From positions 1 through 34,055 of the forward strand of contig JANYKG010000093.1 in assembly GCA_025358205.1 (NCBI GenBank): a DNA stretch of 34,055 nucleotides. Direction: 5' to 3'. Below the pieces are notes generated by a model. That model was not told where the DNA came from. It saw nothing but the letters and a program-made list of their open reading frames with translations, and did no database searches. Of the stretch, positions 15,447 through 24,578 are shown in pieces. The first letter of the stretch is position 1; the number at the start of each line of letters is the position of its first letter. A program made the position numbers and the translations under genes. The DNA is from Armatimonadota bacterium (GTDB lineage Bacteria > Armatimonadota > UBA5829 > DTJY01).

Positions 15447-16553
15447 ATGGCCAGTGTTCTCCTGAAAGACCTGACTAAGACATTCAAGAACGTAATCGCC
15501 GTGAACAATATGAATCTGGAGATCAAGGACAAAGAGTTCCTTGTTCTAGTCGGCCCATCCGGCTGCGGAAAAACCACCGCCCTCCGCATGGTGGCCGGAC
15601 TGGAAGAGGCGACATCGGGCGAGATATTCATCTCAGATCGCCTCGTGAACGATGTCTCCCCCAAAGATCGTGATATCGCAATGGTCTTTCAGAACTATGC
15701 GCTCTATCCTCACATGACCGTATACGATAACATGGCATTCGGCCTCAAGCTGCGCAAGGTTCCCAAGGACCAGATCAAGAGCCGCGTACAGGATGCGGCG
15801 AACCTGCTGGGACTGGGCGAACTGCTTGAGCGCAAGCCGAAGCAGCTCTCCGGTGGACAGCGGCAGAGAGTCGCCCTCGGGCGCGCAATCGTCCGTGAGC
15901 CTAAGGTCTTCCTTATGGACGAGCCGCTCTCCAACCTAGACGCAAAGCTGAGGGTTCAGACCCGCGCCGAGCTGATCAAGCTTCACCGCCGCCTGGGCAT
16001 CACCACCATCTACGTAACCCATGACCAGGTTGAAGCCATGACCATGGGCGATAGAATCGTCGTAATGAAGGACGGACTTGTTCAGCAGGTGGATTCACCC
16101 ATGGGCCTGTACAACAAGCCGGTCAACATGTTCGTCGCAGGGTTCATCGGCACCCCGTCCATGAACTTCATTGACGCCAAGCTGGTGAAGACCGAAGGCA
16201 GATATACCGTGGACGCCGGATCGTTCAAGGTCATGATTCCCGAGAGCAAGACCGGTAAGGACTGGGACAAGTACGACGGCAAGGCGATAGTCTTCGGCGT
16301 TCGCCCCGAGGACATCTTCGATAAGGCGATTGCCATGGTGCCTCCGACCGTTGAGAATACCATCACCGCGCTGGTGGACGTGATTGAGCCGATGGGCGCG
16401 ATCGTTACGGCGTACCTGACGGTGGGCGATCATTCTCTGGTGGCTACCATTGACGCTGAAACCAAGATGATCGAGGAGAAGGACATGGAATTCGTCCTCG
16501 ACATGGAGAAGACCCACGTATTCGACAAAGACACCGAGCAGGCGATCTACTAG
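15447..16553 (+). CDS. MalK/MsmK/UgpC-type sugar ABC transporter ATP-binding protein
   Basis: This is a 368-residue protein with AGGAGG about 10 nt before the ATG at 15447. In order it has Walker [10 protein letters not shown], the Q-loop [10 protein letters not shown], signature [14 protein letters not shown], Walker [13 protein letters not shown] and the switch His in [11 protein letters not shown]-terminal OB/TOBE regulatory domain of about 130 residues follows ([10 protein letters not shown], then FGVRPEDIF), which is diagnostic for the CUT1 carbohydrate importer ATPases. No permease or binding-protein gene is nearby. It is therefore an orphan ATPase that may serve several sugar transporters, as MsmK does in other bacteria (inference). 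A terminator follows. Confidence 0.93.
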   Translation: MASVLLKDLTKTFKNVIAVNNMNLEIKDKEFLVLVGPSGCGKTTALRMVAGLEEATSGEIFISDRLVNDVSPKDRDIAMVFQNYALYPHMTVYDNMAFGLKLRKVPKDQIKSRVQDAANLLGLGELLERKPKQLSGGQRQRVALGRAIVREPKVFLMDEPLSNLDAKLRVQTRAELIKLHRRLGITTIYVTHDQVEAMTMGDRIVVMKDGLVQQVDSPMGLYNKPVNMFVAGFIGTPSMNFIDAKLVKTEGRYTVDAGSFKVMIPESKTGKDWDKYDGKAIVFGVRPEDIFDKAIAMVPPTVENTITALVDVIEPMGAIVTAYLTVGDHSLVATIDAETKMIEEKDMEFVLDMEKTHVFDKDTEQAIY

Positions 16554-16556
16554 TCG

Positions 16557-16580
16557 AGGAGTGATGAGTGATACGTGACC
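16557..16580. repeat. Short-word repeat (GTGATGAGTGATACGTGA family)
   Basis: Degenerate repeats of GTGAT/ACGTGA words start immediately after the ABC ATPase stop codon. The same words recur behind groEL (24317-24350) and between the sigma and ATPase genes (14175-14256). Confidence 0.5.
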
Positions 16581-16619
16581 GGGAGGGACAGACCCGGAAG
16601 ACTGAGCAGAAACATCGAG

Positions 16620-16651
16620 GACCTTGCCTGGAGACGGGCAAGGTCTTCTTG
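16620..16651 (+). terminator. Rho-independent terminator behind the ABC ATPase gene
   Basis: GACCTTGCC (16620-16628) pairs with GGCAAGGTC (16637-16645) around an 8-nt loop and is followed by TTCTTGTT. Confidence 0.75.
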
Positions 16652-16689
16652 TTGGTCATGTAGAACGTACCTTCGGTTTGAGGCGGTAG

Positions 16690-16759
16690 AACCTATACGT
16701 CCTATGAGTCCTATAGGTCCCATTTCATCTGAAACCCGACACCCGAAACCTGAAACCCT
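16690..16759. repeat. Two further short-word repeat tracts
   Basis: At 16690-16721 the tract is made of CCTATAcg/CCTATGag/CCTATAgg units. At 16729-16759 it is made of CTGAAACCC/GACACCC/GAAACCTGAAACCC units. They fill the gap between the terminator and the reductase gene and are unlike the coding sequence around them. Confidence 0.5.
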
Positions 16760-16781
16760 TTTGAACCAGGATCCCTAGACC

Positions 16782-17687
16782 ATGAAGATACTCGTCACCG
16801 GCGGAAGCGGAATGCTCGGCAGCTATACGGCGACTCAAGCGGCTGAGCGCGGCTGGGATATCTCTGCGACATACTCGGCTCACGAGGTCGAGCTGCCCGG
16901 CGTGAAGATGATTCAGCTTGATCTCAGTGATCCGGGCAGCACGCTGGCCGCGATTGAGCAGATCGGGCCGGATGCCATCATCCACACTGCCGCCAATGCC
17001 AAGCCGGATGACTGCGAACTACACAAAGACCGCGCGTTAGCCAACGTCCTCAGCGCACAGAACGTCTTCTCCGCCGCTGAGAGAGTCGGGGCGCATATCG
17101 TACACGTCTCGACCGACCTGGTTTTCGACGGTGAGTGTAACCCCTACAAGACCGACGACACCCCCGGGCCGGTGAACTACTATGCTCTGACAAAGCTTGC
17201 CGCCGAGGTGGCCCTGTTCGCTTCTAGCGCCACTTGGGCGATTGCGCGAACCTCCATCATCTTCGGGCCGAGGAAGTTCCCATTCCTGGCATCGTTCTCG
17301 GACAACGTGATTGACTCTCTGAGAGCCGGCAAGATGGTTAACGCTTTCGAGGATCAGGTCCGCGCGCCGATACCCGCGTGGAATCTGGCCGACGTGCTGC
17401 TGGAACTGGCCGAGCGCCAATTGAAGGGTATATACCACGCTGTCTGCCCGGAGTCCTGCACACGCCTAGAGTTCGCGCAGAAGGTGGCGGAGGTCTTTGG
17501 CCTTGACGCATCGCTGCTGAACCCGACAGCTATGGACAATGTGCATACGCCCGCCCGCCGCCCGAAGGCGCTTGTGCTCGACACCCATTCCACCCAAGCT
17601 GCCCTGAACACGCGACTTCTGGGTTTTAAGGAAGGTGTTCTCGAGTTATTGAACCGCCAAGACGCCTCGGGGAAAGAAATCCTATAA
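16782..17687 (+). CDS. rfbD: dTDP-4-dehydrorhamnose reductase-like SDR (RmlD family)
   Basis: This is a 301-residue extended short-chain dehydrogenase. The nucleotide-binding motif GGSGMLG is at residues 7-13, followed by DLSDPG and IIHTAANAKPDDCE. The RmlD-typical HVSTDLVFDG and NYYALTKLAAE supply the catalytic Thr/Ser, Tyr and Lys, and RTSIIFGP follows. The family reduces dTDP-4-keto-L-rhamnose with NAD(P)H in dTDP-rhamnose synthesis. No rmlABC genes are adjacent, so the substrate may be another nucleotide-linked or methionine-cycle-related keto compound. AGGA lies 11 nt before the ATG, a rather weak site. Repeat tracts occupy the upstream gap and no promoter is obvious. Confidence 0.85.
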   Translation: MKILVTGGSGMLGSYTATQAAERGWDISATYSAHEVELPGVKMIQLDLSDPGSTLAAIEQIGPDAIIHTAANAKPDDCELHKDRALANVLSAQNVFSAAERVGAHIVHVSTDLVFDGECNPYKTDDTPGPVNYYALTKLAAEVALFASSATWAIARTSIIFGPRKFPFLASFSDNVIDSLRAGKMVNAFEDQVRAPIPAWNLADVLLELAERQLKGIYHAVCPESCTRLEFAQKVAEVFGLDASLLNPTAMDNVHTPARRPKALVLDTHSTQAALNTRLLGFKEGVLELLNRQDASGKEIL

Positions 17688-17705
17688 GGAATCCAGGAGA
17701 AGGCC

Positions 17706-18113
17706 TCAGGCGTCAAGGTATTGCCGTAATTCCTGCATCAAGGAATCTGCATCACGAATCTGGCACTCCCACACAATATGAACATCCCAGCCCATTGACT
17801 TTAGCGCAGTGATGTTCTCGGCGTCACGCAATACGTTTCGGTCTAGTTTGCTGTTCCAGTACTCACAGTTGGATGCAGGCCGGTCGGCATTCTTGCAGCC
17901 GGTATGCTGATGCCAGAAACACCCATGTACAAAGATTACCTTTCGACGAGATGGAAATGTGATATCGGGCTTTCCAGGGAGGGTCTTCACATGGAGTCTG
18001 TACCTGTATCCAGCCCCATGCAGCATTCTGCGGACCGTCATTTCCGCACCAGTGTCAGATGATCTCACGGCTCGCATAGTCGCGGACCTGGTGGCGCCGT
18101 CATAGATGTCCAT
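17706..18113 (-). CDS. vsr: Very short patch repair endonuclease Vsr
   Basis: This is a 135-residue protein of normal Vsr length. The start MDIYDGATRSATMRAVRSSD matches the usual family N-terminus. The core PGKPDITFPSRRKVIFVHGC gives the catalytic Asp. HGCFWHQH and the Cys/His residues around CKNADRPASNCEYW form the structural zinc site, and GWDVHIVWECQI closes the fold. Vsr nicks 5' of the T in T:G mismatches that arise when 5-methylcytosine deaminates, so it protects sites modified by the adjacent C5 methyltransferase. It is transcribed divergently from that gene from a promoter that shares its -10 box. The ribosome site is weak (AAGGTAG). Confidence 0.95.
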   Translation of the reverse strand: MDIYDGATRSATMRAVRSSDTGAEMTVRRMLHGAGYRYRLHVKTLPGKPDITFPSRRKVIFVHGCFWHQHTGCKNADRPASNCEYWNSKLDRNVLRDAENITALKSMGWDVHIVWECQIRDADSLMQELRQYLDA

Positions 18114-18127
18114 ATTACTTCACTACC

Positions 18128-18156
18128 TTGCGTTCAGAGTTCAGAACCATTATAAT
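18128..18156 (+). promoter_or_regulatory. Promoter of the methyltransferase gene
   Basis: TTGCGT (18128-18133), 17 nt, then TATAAT (18151-18156). Its -10 overlaps the -10 of the divergent vsr promoter in the palindrome ATTATAAT. Confidence 0.65.
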
Positions 18157-18177
18157 GCGTATGTCACGGTTGCGCAA
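18149..18177 (-). promoter_or_regulatory. Promoter of vsr
   Basis: On the minus strand TTGCGC (18177-18172), 17 nt, then TATAAT (18154-18149). This mirrors the methyltransferase promoter. The -35 lies in the palindrome TTGCGCAA. Confidence 0.6.
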
Positions 18178-18196
18178 GAAAAAACAGGAGGAGCAT

Positions 18197-19207
18197 ATGA
18201 CCGTCAAGTACATTGACCTTTTCTGCGGTATAGGTGGTTTTCGCCTAGGCGCGGAGCGTGCTCTCCACTCCAGAGGAGTAGACTGTGAATGTGTTTTCTC
18301 CTCAGACATAGATAAAGACGCCCAACAGGTCTACCATACGAATTTCGGTGAACGTCCCGCTGGAGACATCACAAAAATCGAGGCGGAAGAAATACCCGAC
18401 CACAGCCTTCTTTTGGCAGGATTTCCGTGTCAACCCTTCAGCATCATTGGTTCGTCGAAAGGCTTTGACGATACCCGCGGCACACTGTTCTTCGACATAG
18501 CAAGAATCCTCGAGGCAAAGAAACCTGAAGCCTTCGTTCTGGAAAACGTGAAGCAGTTGGCTGGACATGACAGCGGACGCACCCTAAGCAGGATTCTGGA
18601 AACACTCGACGAACTCGGCTACACTCATGCCCACCGTATCCTCAACGCACTTGATTTCGGCCTGCCTCAAAAACGGGAGCGCATCATCATTGTGGGTTTC
18701 CGTTCCGCGAGAAGCTTCGCTTGGCCGCTTTCGCCTGTCCCAATGGCGCCGCTGGCCGACATACTAGAGCAGGATGTTCCGCCTGAATACTATTTGTCGG
18801 ATCGGATAAGGCAGAACCGACTCAAAGCATGTAGTCCGTCCGATGAACCAACAATATGGCATGAGAACAAATCTGGGCATGTAAGCAAATACCCTTACAG
18901 TTGCGCACTGAGGGCCGCAGCCAGCTACAACTACTTGGTAGTGGATGGTGTTCGGCGCTTAACACCGCGTGAAATGATGAGACTTCAGGGATTCCCTGAT
19001 TCCTTCCAAATAACATCCAAGTACACCCAGGTACGACGGCAAGCTGGAAACGCCGTACCAGTGCCATTGGTGCAGGCTGTAGTCGAAAGGGTCGTTGATG
19101 CTATGGGATGGGGCACTTGCCACGAAACAACCTACATCTCAGTGCCAGACCAATACATGATGGTGATAGAGGAGAAGGCGGAGTATGGAACCCCCCAGAA
19201 TACGTAA
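18197..19207 (+). CDS. DNA (cytosine-5-)-methyltransferase
   Basis: This is a 336-residue protein. The ATG at 18197 has AGGAGGAG 4-6 nt upstream; an in-frame ATG at 18128 lies in the promoter and is rejected. The conserved motifs occur in order: I (DLFCGIGGFRLG), IV with the catalytic Cys (GFPCQPFS), VI (VLENVKQL), VIII (LPQKRERI), IX (RRLTPREMMRLQGFPDSF) and X (RRQAGNAVPVPL). The target-recognition region between VIII and IX is short (about 80 residues), typical of simple type II enzymes. The recognised sequence cannot be read from this. It overlaps the next gene by 23 nt and faces vsr, so the three form a type II restriction-modification locus. Composition is somewhat more AT-rich than the housekeeping neighbours. 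Confidence 0.96.
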   Translation: MTVKYIDLFCGIGGFRLGAERALHSRGVDCECVFSSDIDKDAQQVYHTNFGERPAGDITKIEAEEIPDHSLLLAGFPCQPFSIIGSSKGFDDTRGTLFFDIARILEAKKPEAFVLENVKQLAGHDSGRTLSRILETLDELGYTHAHRILNALDFGLPQKRERIIIVGFRSARSFAWPLSPVPMAPLADILEQDVPPEYYLSDRIRQNRLKACSPSDEPTIWHENKSGHVSKYPYSCALRAAASYNYLVVDGVRRLTPREMMRLQGFPDSFQITSKYTQVRRQAGNAVPVPLVQAVVERVVDAMGWGTCHETTYISVPDQYMMVIEEKAEYGTPQNT

Positions 19208-19913
19208 CGCCAATAAGGTGCAGCCTCCTTACGGTCTTGGAGAGTTTCCGTCGAACTCCGTGTACCACATAGCCGCAGGTATAGTTTATCTACTGGCAAC
19301 CCGCGGAGAACCAAGGTTGGAGGGTCCGGACTGGGAAAGGATATTTGCTGAGAGCATTGGCGCAGAGTGGACTCCATCGAATATCGGACTCGATGATGTC
19401 CGTCTAGGTTGCTGCTGCTGGGGAGCAAAAACCGTGAAGGCCGGAAAACCGGCCAATGCAAAGCGCGTACGACTCATTTCCGGCAGAAACTCTCTCGACT
19501 ATTCTTACAAGCGTAGCGATTCACGTGGGCAGACACCAGATAAGATCGGCGCCATGGTAATGGGCATCTGGAATGAACGAGTTTCGTCTGTTCGCAACAG
19601 GTTCGCCCATGTGCGAACCGTAGTACTGGTCAAATCGAATGAGCTGAGTGAGTGTGCTGTGTTTGAGCATGAGACTATCCGTTACGATGCGGATCAGTAT
19701 TCGTGGGACTGGAATGACCGAAACAACCTTGAAGGAGTCGACAGGAACGGCGTTCACCGGTTTACGTGGCAGCCGCATGGTTCACAGTTCACAATAATCG
19801 AAGACATACCTGAAAACAGAATTGCATTTCAGTTGCAGAAGCCTCCGATGTTGTCCCATGATCAGGTTTTGCGAGATATCGGATTCGACGAGTCGTGGAT
19901 TAAGATCATCTGA
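19185..19913 (+). CDS. Probable type II restriction endonuclease (family not recognised)
   Basis: This is a 242-residue protein whose ATG at 19185 lies inside the methyltransferase gene (23-nt overlap) with GGCGGAG just upstream. It is therefore translationally coupled. I do not recognise the family from sequence. Striking segments are LGCCCWGAKTVKAG, RVRLISGRNSLDYSY and GIWNERVSSVRNRFAHVRTV, which are rich in Arg, Lys and Trp as DNA-binding nucleases often are. A candidate metal site is D69/D70 with K80-K84, but no orthodox D-(E/D)xK triad is visible. The assignment as the cognate endonuclease rests on position behind a C5 methyltransferase and vsr. A helper or unrelated protein cannot be excluded. 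Confidence 0.65.
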   Translation: MEPPRIRNANKVQPPYGLGEFPSNSVYHIAAGIVYLLATRGEPRLEGPDWERIFAESIGAEWTPSNIGLDDVRLGCCCWGAKTVKAGKPANAKRVRLISGRNSLDYSYKRSDSRGQTPDKIGAMVMGIWNERVSSVRNRFAHVRTVVLVKSNELSECAVFEHETIRYDADQYSWDWNDRNNLEGVDRNGVHRFTWQPHGSQFTIIEDIPENRIAFQLQKPPMLSHDQVLRDIGFDESWIKII

Positions 19914-20079
19914 TAGTGCGAGCTTGTCACGAAAAAGCGCTCTCAACCATCCACAACCCAGTGGGATGTCGGCATTACTGGCTTCACTAGAGCCAATCCA
20001 GAATTCCCATCGGCGTCAATCTGCGTTCCCTATCGCATTCGCAATAGCGAATGCTGTCGGGTAAGACATCGGCGGCTGA

Positions 20080-21996
20080 TTACTCCGCCACCCGCAGCAC
20101 CACCTGGGATTTCTGGGCGCGGATGGCGTCTTCGTAGAACTTCTTGACCTCCGCGTACCTGGCCACGGGGATCCGCGCGTCCTGGCGGATGAGCTTCTCC
20201 GTGATCTTCAGCACGCCGCCGGTCAGCGCATACGTCCGATCGAAGGTCGCAAAATCGGTTTTGAGCGAGACGTTCTCAGGCACTTCTTCCACAGTGAACC
20301 CCTGCGGGAAGGTTATCTGCGTTTCCGAAATATCGGATGATTTCGCGTTGAAAACCACGTCATGCTTCCGCTGGCTCTTGGAGAACGGCGTCTCGCTCAG
20401 CGCGCTCTGATAGAGGCTGGGGCGAAAGATCAGGAACTTGCGCGTGCGGTCCGCCCACCCACCGGCCTGGAACTCATACGACAGCTTGAGCGGCTCGTCC
20501 CTGCGGCTGGGGTCGCCGATCGAGTAGTTGACCAGCCTGGCGTCCGGGCTGATGGCCGCGATGGTGCCCTCGAACCCCTCCTTGATCTGGCTGGGCTTTG
20601 CGTACTTGTACGAGGAGCGGGCGGTGAGATCGCTTGCGCCGGCCGATGTCCACACCACTGATGCGGAGATGCCGCCGTCCGTACCCAGCTTGATATCCGC
20701 GCTCTGATAGGTGTTGTTGTCGTCCACCGTATAGTCAGGGGTTCGGACGAACTCGCCCTTGCCGTCCCGAATGATAAACACCTCACGGCCTTTGTCCGAC
20801 TCGGGCAACTGGCCGAACGGGCAGACTTCCACGGTAGAATCCATCCACACCTTCTTGCCGTCAATTTCCGCTACCACGATGGCGTGATCGAAGATCCCCG
20901 GCGAGGGCAGCCGCTTGCTGGTGGCGCCTTTCAGCTTGGCGGAGACCAGCACGGGGTACGCTTTGACGTCGGCGGCGCGGAGCATGGTGATGAGCAGCGT
21001 TGCCTGATCCTTGCAGTCACCGTACCGATTGTTAAAGACCGCCTTGGCGCTGTGCGGCTCATACGCCCCGGCGCCGAATTCCAGCGCCACATAACGTATG
21101 CGGTCCTCCACCCAATAGAAGATGGCTTTTGCTTTGTCGGCGGGGTTCTTCTTACCCTTGGTCAGATCGCTCACAGCCTGGTTGATCTCAGGCGATGACT
21201 TCATCTGCGGCTCCACAAGCTGCCAGTACCACTGCGCCACGTCGTCCCACGATGCCACGGAGCTTAGCTCCATCCATGGGCAGATGTCCACCAGCGACGG
21301 CATGTACGGCTCCGGCTCCACTGCGGGATAGTCCCTGCCTTCCCATACATAAGTGATGGTTTTGCTGTCTTTTGAGATAGTCTTGGTCGGCACGACATCG
21401 CCGTTGACGGTTACGAACTTGAACTCATTGGCGGTGGGAACCTCCAGCGTGTATCTGGAGATCAGGGTCGGTTCCTGAGACTGGAAGTACCGGATCGTCC
21501 AGAACTCCCCTGGCATGACGCCGAACCGTCCGCTGATCTCGTATTCGTAGTCAATCACACACCCGTCCTCAACGGCGGGCATGATTATCACCTTGGTCTT
21601 GGCGGACGAGTACATGGAATAGCTGACGAACGGGCTTACGTCGCGCATGTCCTCGCCTGGCACGTTCACCACCCCGCCGTCGGGCCTGATTGTGCGTGCG
21701 CGGATAATTTTGAGGGTCTCGAAAGCTGAGTTATAGGGGATATGCACGTTGGCGACACGGCGGCCTCGCTCGTTCATTATTTTAGCTGCGAATCGGGTTG
21801 TCAGCGTCCAGTGACCGTCAGGTTTGATGATCTGCACGGCCTCATCTACAAGGTTTACATACCCTGCATTGGGGTATGCTGACTGCTGAGGGGCGCTATC
21901 CAGCAACGCCCTGGCATCTTCACACCGGGCGCAAGGATTCGCGCAAATCAGCAGCACGCATATAAGGAGTAGAGACGCTCCGAATCTCGCATTCAT
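20080..21996 (-). CDS. Secreted DUF3857 / transglutaminase-like protein
   Basis: This is a 638-residue protein. The ATG at 21996 has GGAG 7 nt upstream and opens a signal peptide (NARFGASLLLICVLLICAN); an upstream ATG at 22041 has no ribosome site. The N-terminal half is a DUF3857 domain (IRARTIRPDG, YEYEISGRF, WTIRYFQSQEP). The transglutaminase core follows, with the catalytic Cys in NNRYGDCKDQATLL (near residue 327), His in GIFDHAIVVAEIDGK and Asp in VWMDSTVE. A beta-rich C-terminal domain completes the chain. Proteins of this DUF3857-transglutaminase architecture are exported and are thought to act on peptides or proteins in the periplasm; the substrate is unknown. The start lies about 145 nt from the divergent groES promoter. 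Confidence 0.88.
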   Translation of the reverse strand: MNARFGASLLLICVLLICANPCARCEDARALLDSAPQQSAYPNAGYVNLVDEAVQIIKPDGHWTLTTRFAAKIMNERGRRVANVHIPYNSAFETLKIIRARTIRPDGGVVNVPGEDMRDVSPFVSYSMYSSAKTKVIIMPAVEDGCVIDYEYEISGRFGVMPGEFWTIRYFQSQEPTLISRYTLEVPTANEFKFVTVNGDVVPTKTISKDSKTITYVWEGRDYPAVEPEPYMPSLVDICPWMELSSVASWDDVAQWYWQLVEPQMKSSPEINQAVSDLTKGKKNPADKAKAIFYWVEDRIRYVALEFGAGAYEPHSAKAVFNNRYGDCKDQATLLITMLRAADVKAYPVLVSAKLKGATSKRLPSPGIFDHAIVVAEIDGKKVWMDSTVEVCPFGQLPESDKGREVFIIRDGKGEFVRTPDYTVDDNNTYQSADIKLGTDGGISASVVWTSAGASDLTARSSYKYAKPSQIKEGFEGTIAAISPDARLVNYSIGDPSRRDEPLKLSYEFQAGGWADRTRKFLIFRPSLYQSALSETPFSKSQRKHDVVFNAKSSDISETQITFPQGFTVEEVPENVSLKTDFATFDRTYALTGGVLKITEKLIRQDARIPVARYAEVKKFYEDAIRAQKSQVVLRVAE

Positions 21997-22140
21997 TGGT
22001 GATCTCCGAGACGGTGCATAGATGAGTCCGTATGACTTCATTATATCATACTTTCAACGGAGTCCGGCAGTTCCGCATAACCAACATGCGTTGCGCGGTA
22101 GACACATAGAGCAGGCTATATGTTTTTGACGCAGAAACAC

Positions 22141-22170
22141 TTGACAATGTTTCGCTCAAGCGTGTACCAT
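22141..22170 (+). promoter_or_regulatory. groES-groEL promoter
   Basis: TTGACA (22141-22146) and TACCAT (22165-22170) are 18 nt apart. The CIRCE operator begins 10 nt after the -10 box and so covers the transcription start. Confidence 0.65.
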
Positions 22171-22179
22171 AGTGAGGAT

Positions 22180-22206
22180 TTAGCACTCGGCTGGCGCGAG
22201 TGCTAA
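22180..22206 (+). promoter_or_regulatory. CIRCE operator (HrcA binding site)
   Basis: This is a perfect inverted repeat, TTAGCACTC (22180-22188), 9-nt spacer, GAGTGCTAA (22198-22206), identical to the CIRCE consensus. It places the chaperonin operon under the HrcA heat-shock repressor. hrcA is not in this window. Confidence 0.97.
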
Positions 22207-22310
22207 ACTCATCTATCACATACAGCGTGCATGCTGACGACGGAGCCGTTCGATGAATGCTCTGCGCAAAGCGAACGCATATACTATCACACAAGGGGGT
22301 GATTTACTCA

Positions 22311-22592
22311 ATGCTTAAACCGATTGGTGACAAGGTAATAGTGAAGCCAAAGGCCGAGGAAGAGAAGACCTCAGGCGGAATAATCCTTCCGGATACCGCG
22401 AAGGAGAAGCCCCATGAGGGCACCGTCATAGCCGTGGGACCAGGCTCAGTGCTGGACAGCGGCGACCGCAGATCAATGTCCGTCAAGGAAGGTGATAACG
22501 TCATCTACTCCAAGTACGGCGGCACGGAGATCACAGTGGACGGAGAGGAATACATCATCCTCGACGAGGATTCAATCTACGCTATCAAGTAA
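22311..22592 (+). CDS. groES: Co-chaperonin GroES
   Basis: This is a 93-residue protein of standard length. The ATG at 22311 has AGGGGGTGA about 9 nt upstream; the leader between promoter and start is about 130 nt. Typical features are LKPIGDKVIVKP at the start, the mobile loop EEEKTSGGIILPDTAKEKP, GTVIAVGPG, and the end VDGEEYIILDEDSIYAI. The heptameric lid closes the GroEL folding chamber in the cytoplasm. It is the first gene of a CIRCE-controlled operon with groEL. A hairpin-forming repeat lies between the two genes. Confidence 0.97.
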   Translation: MLKPIGDKVIVKPKAEEEKTSGGIILPDTAKEKPHEGTVIAVGPGSVLDSGDRRSMSVKEGDNVIYSKYGGTEITVDGEEYIILDEDSIYAIK

Positions 22593-22594
22593 GA

Positions 22595-24311
<1,717 letters not shown>

Positions 24312-24316
24312 TTGGG

Positions 24317-24350
24317 CGTGACGCGTGATACGTGATGAGTGACACGTGAT
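24317..24350. repeat. Short-word repeat behind groEL
   Basis: The tract is made of GTGACGC, GTGATAC, GTGATGAGTGACAC and GTGATA words in tandem. It belongs to the same word family as 16557-16580 and the arms at 14175-14256. Confidence 0.5.
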
Positions 24351-24355
24351 AAGGG

Positions 24356-24393
24356 AAGGGACTGGTCCGGCATGAAGGGCCAGTCCCTTTTTG
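24356..24393 (+). terminator. Rho-independent terminator of groES-groEL
   Basis: AAGGGACTGG (24356-24365) pairs perfectly with CCAGTCCCTT (24380-24389) and is followed by a run of T. Confidence 0.9.
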
Positions 24394-24578
24394 TATGCCC
24401 GCTACTTGGCAGGGAGTGTCCCAACCCTCGTGCGTCTCCTCGTCAACCGGATGCCAATCGATCCGCGTTCTCCTCTGCGCCAAAAAAGGAGTCTTTACTG
24501 TAACCGAAGAATGTGACTATGGCAGCAAGGTGCGAGCAGTATCCGATATCTGCACGCGCCAGATCACAGGGGGTAACA

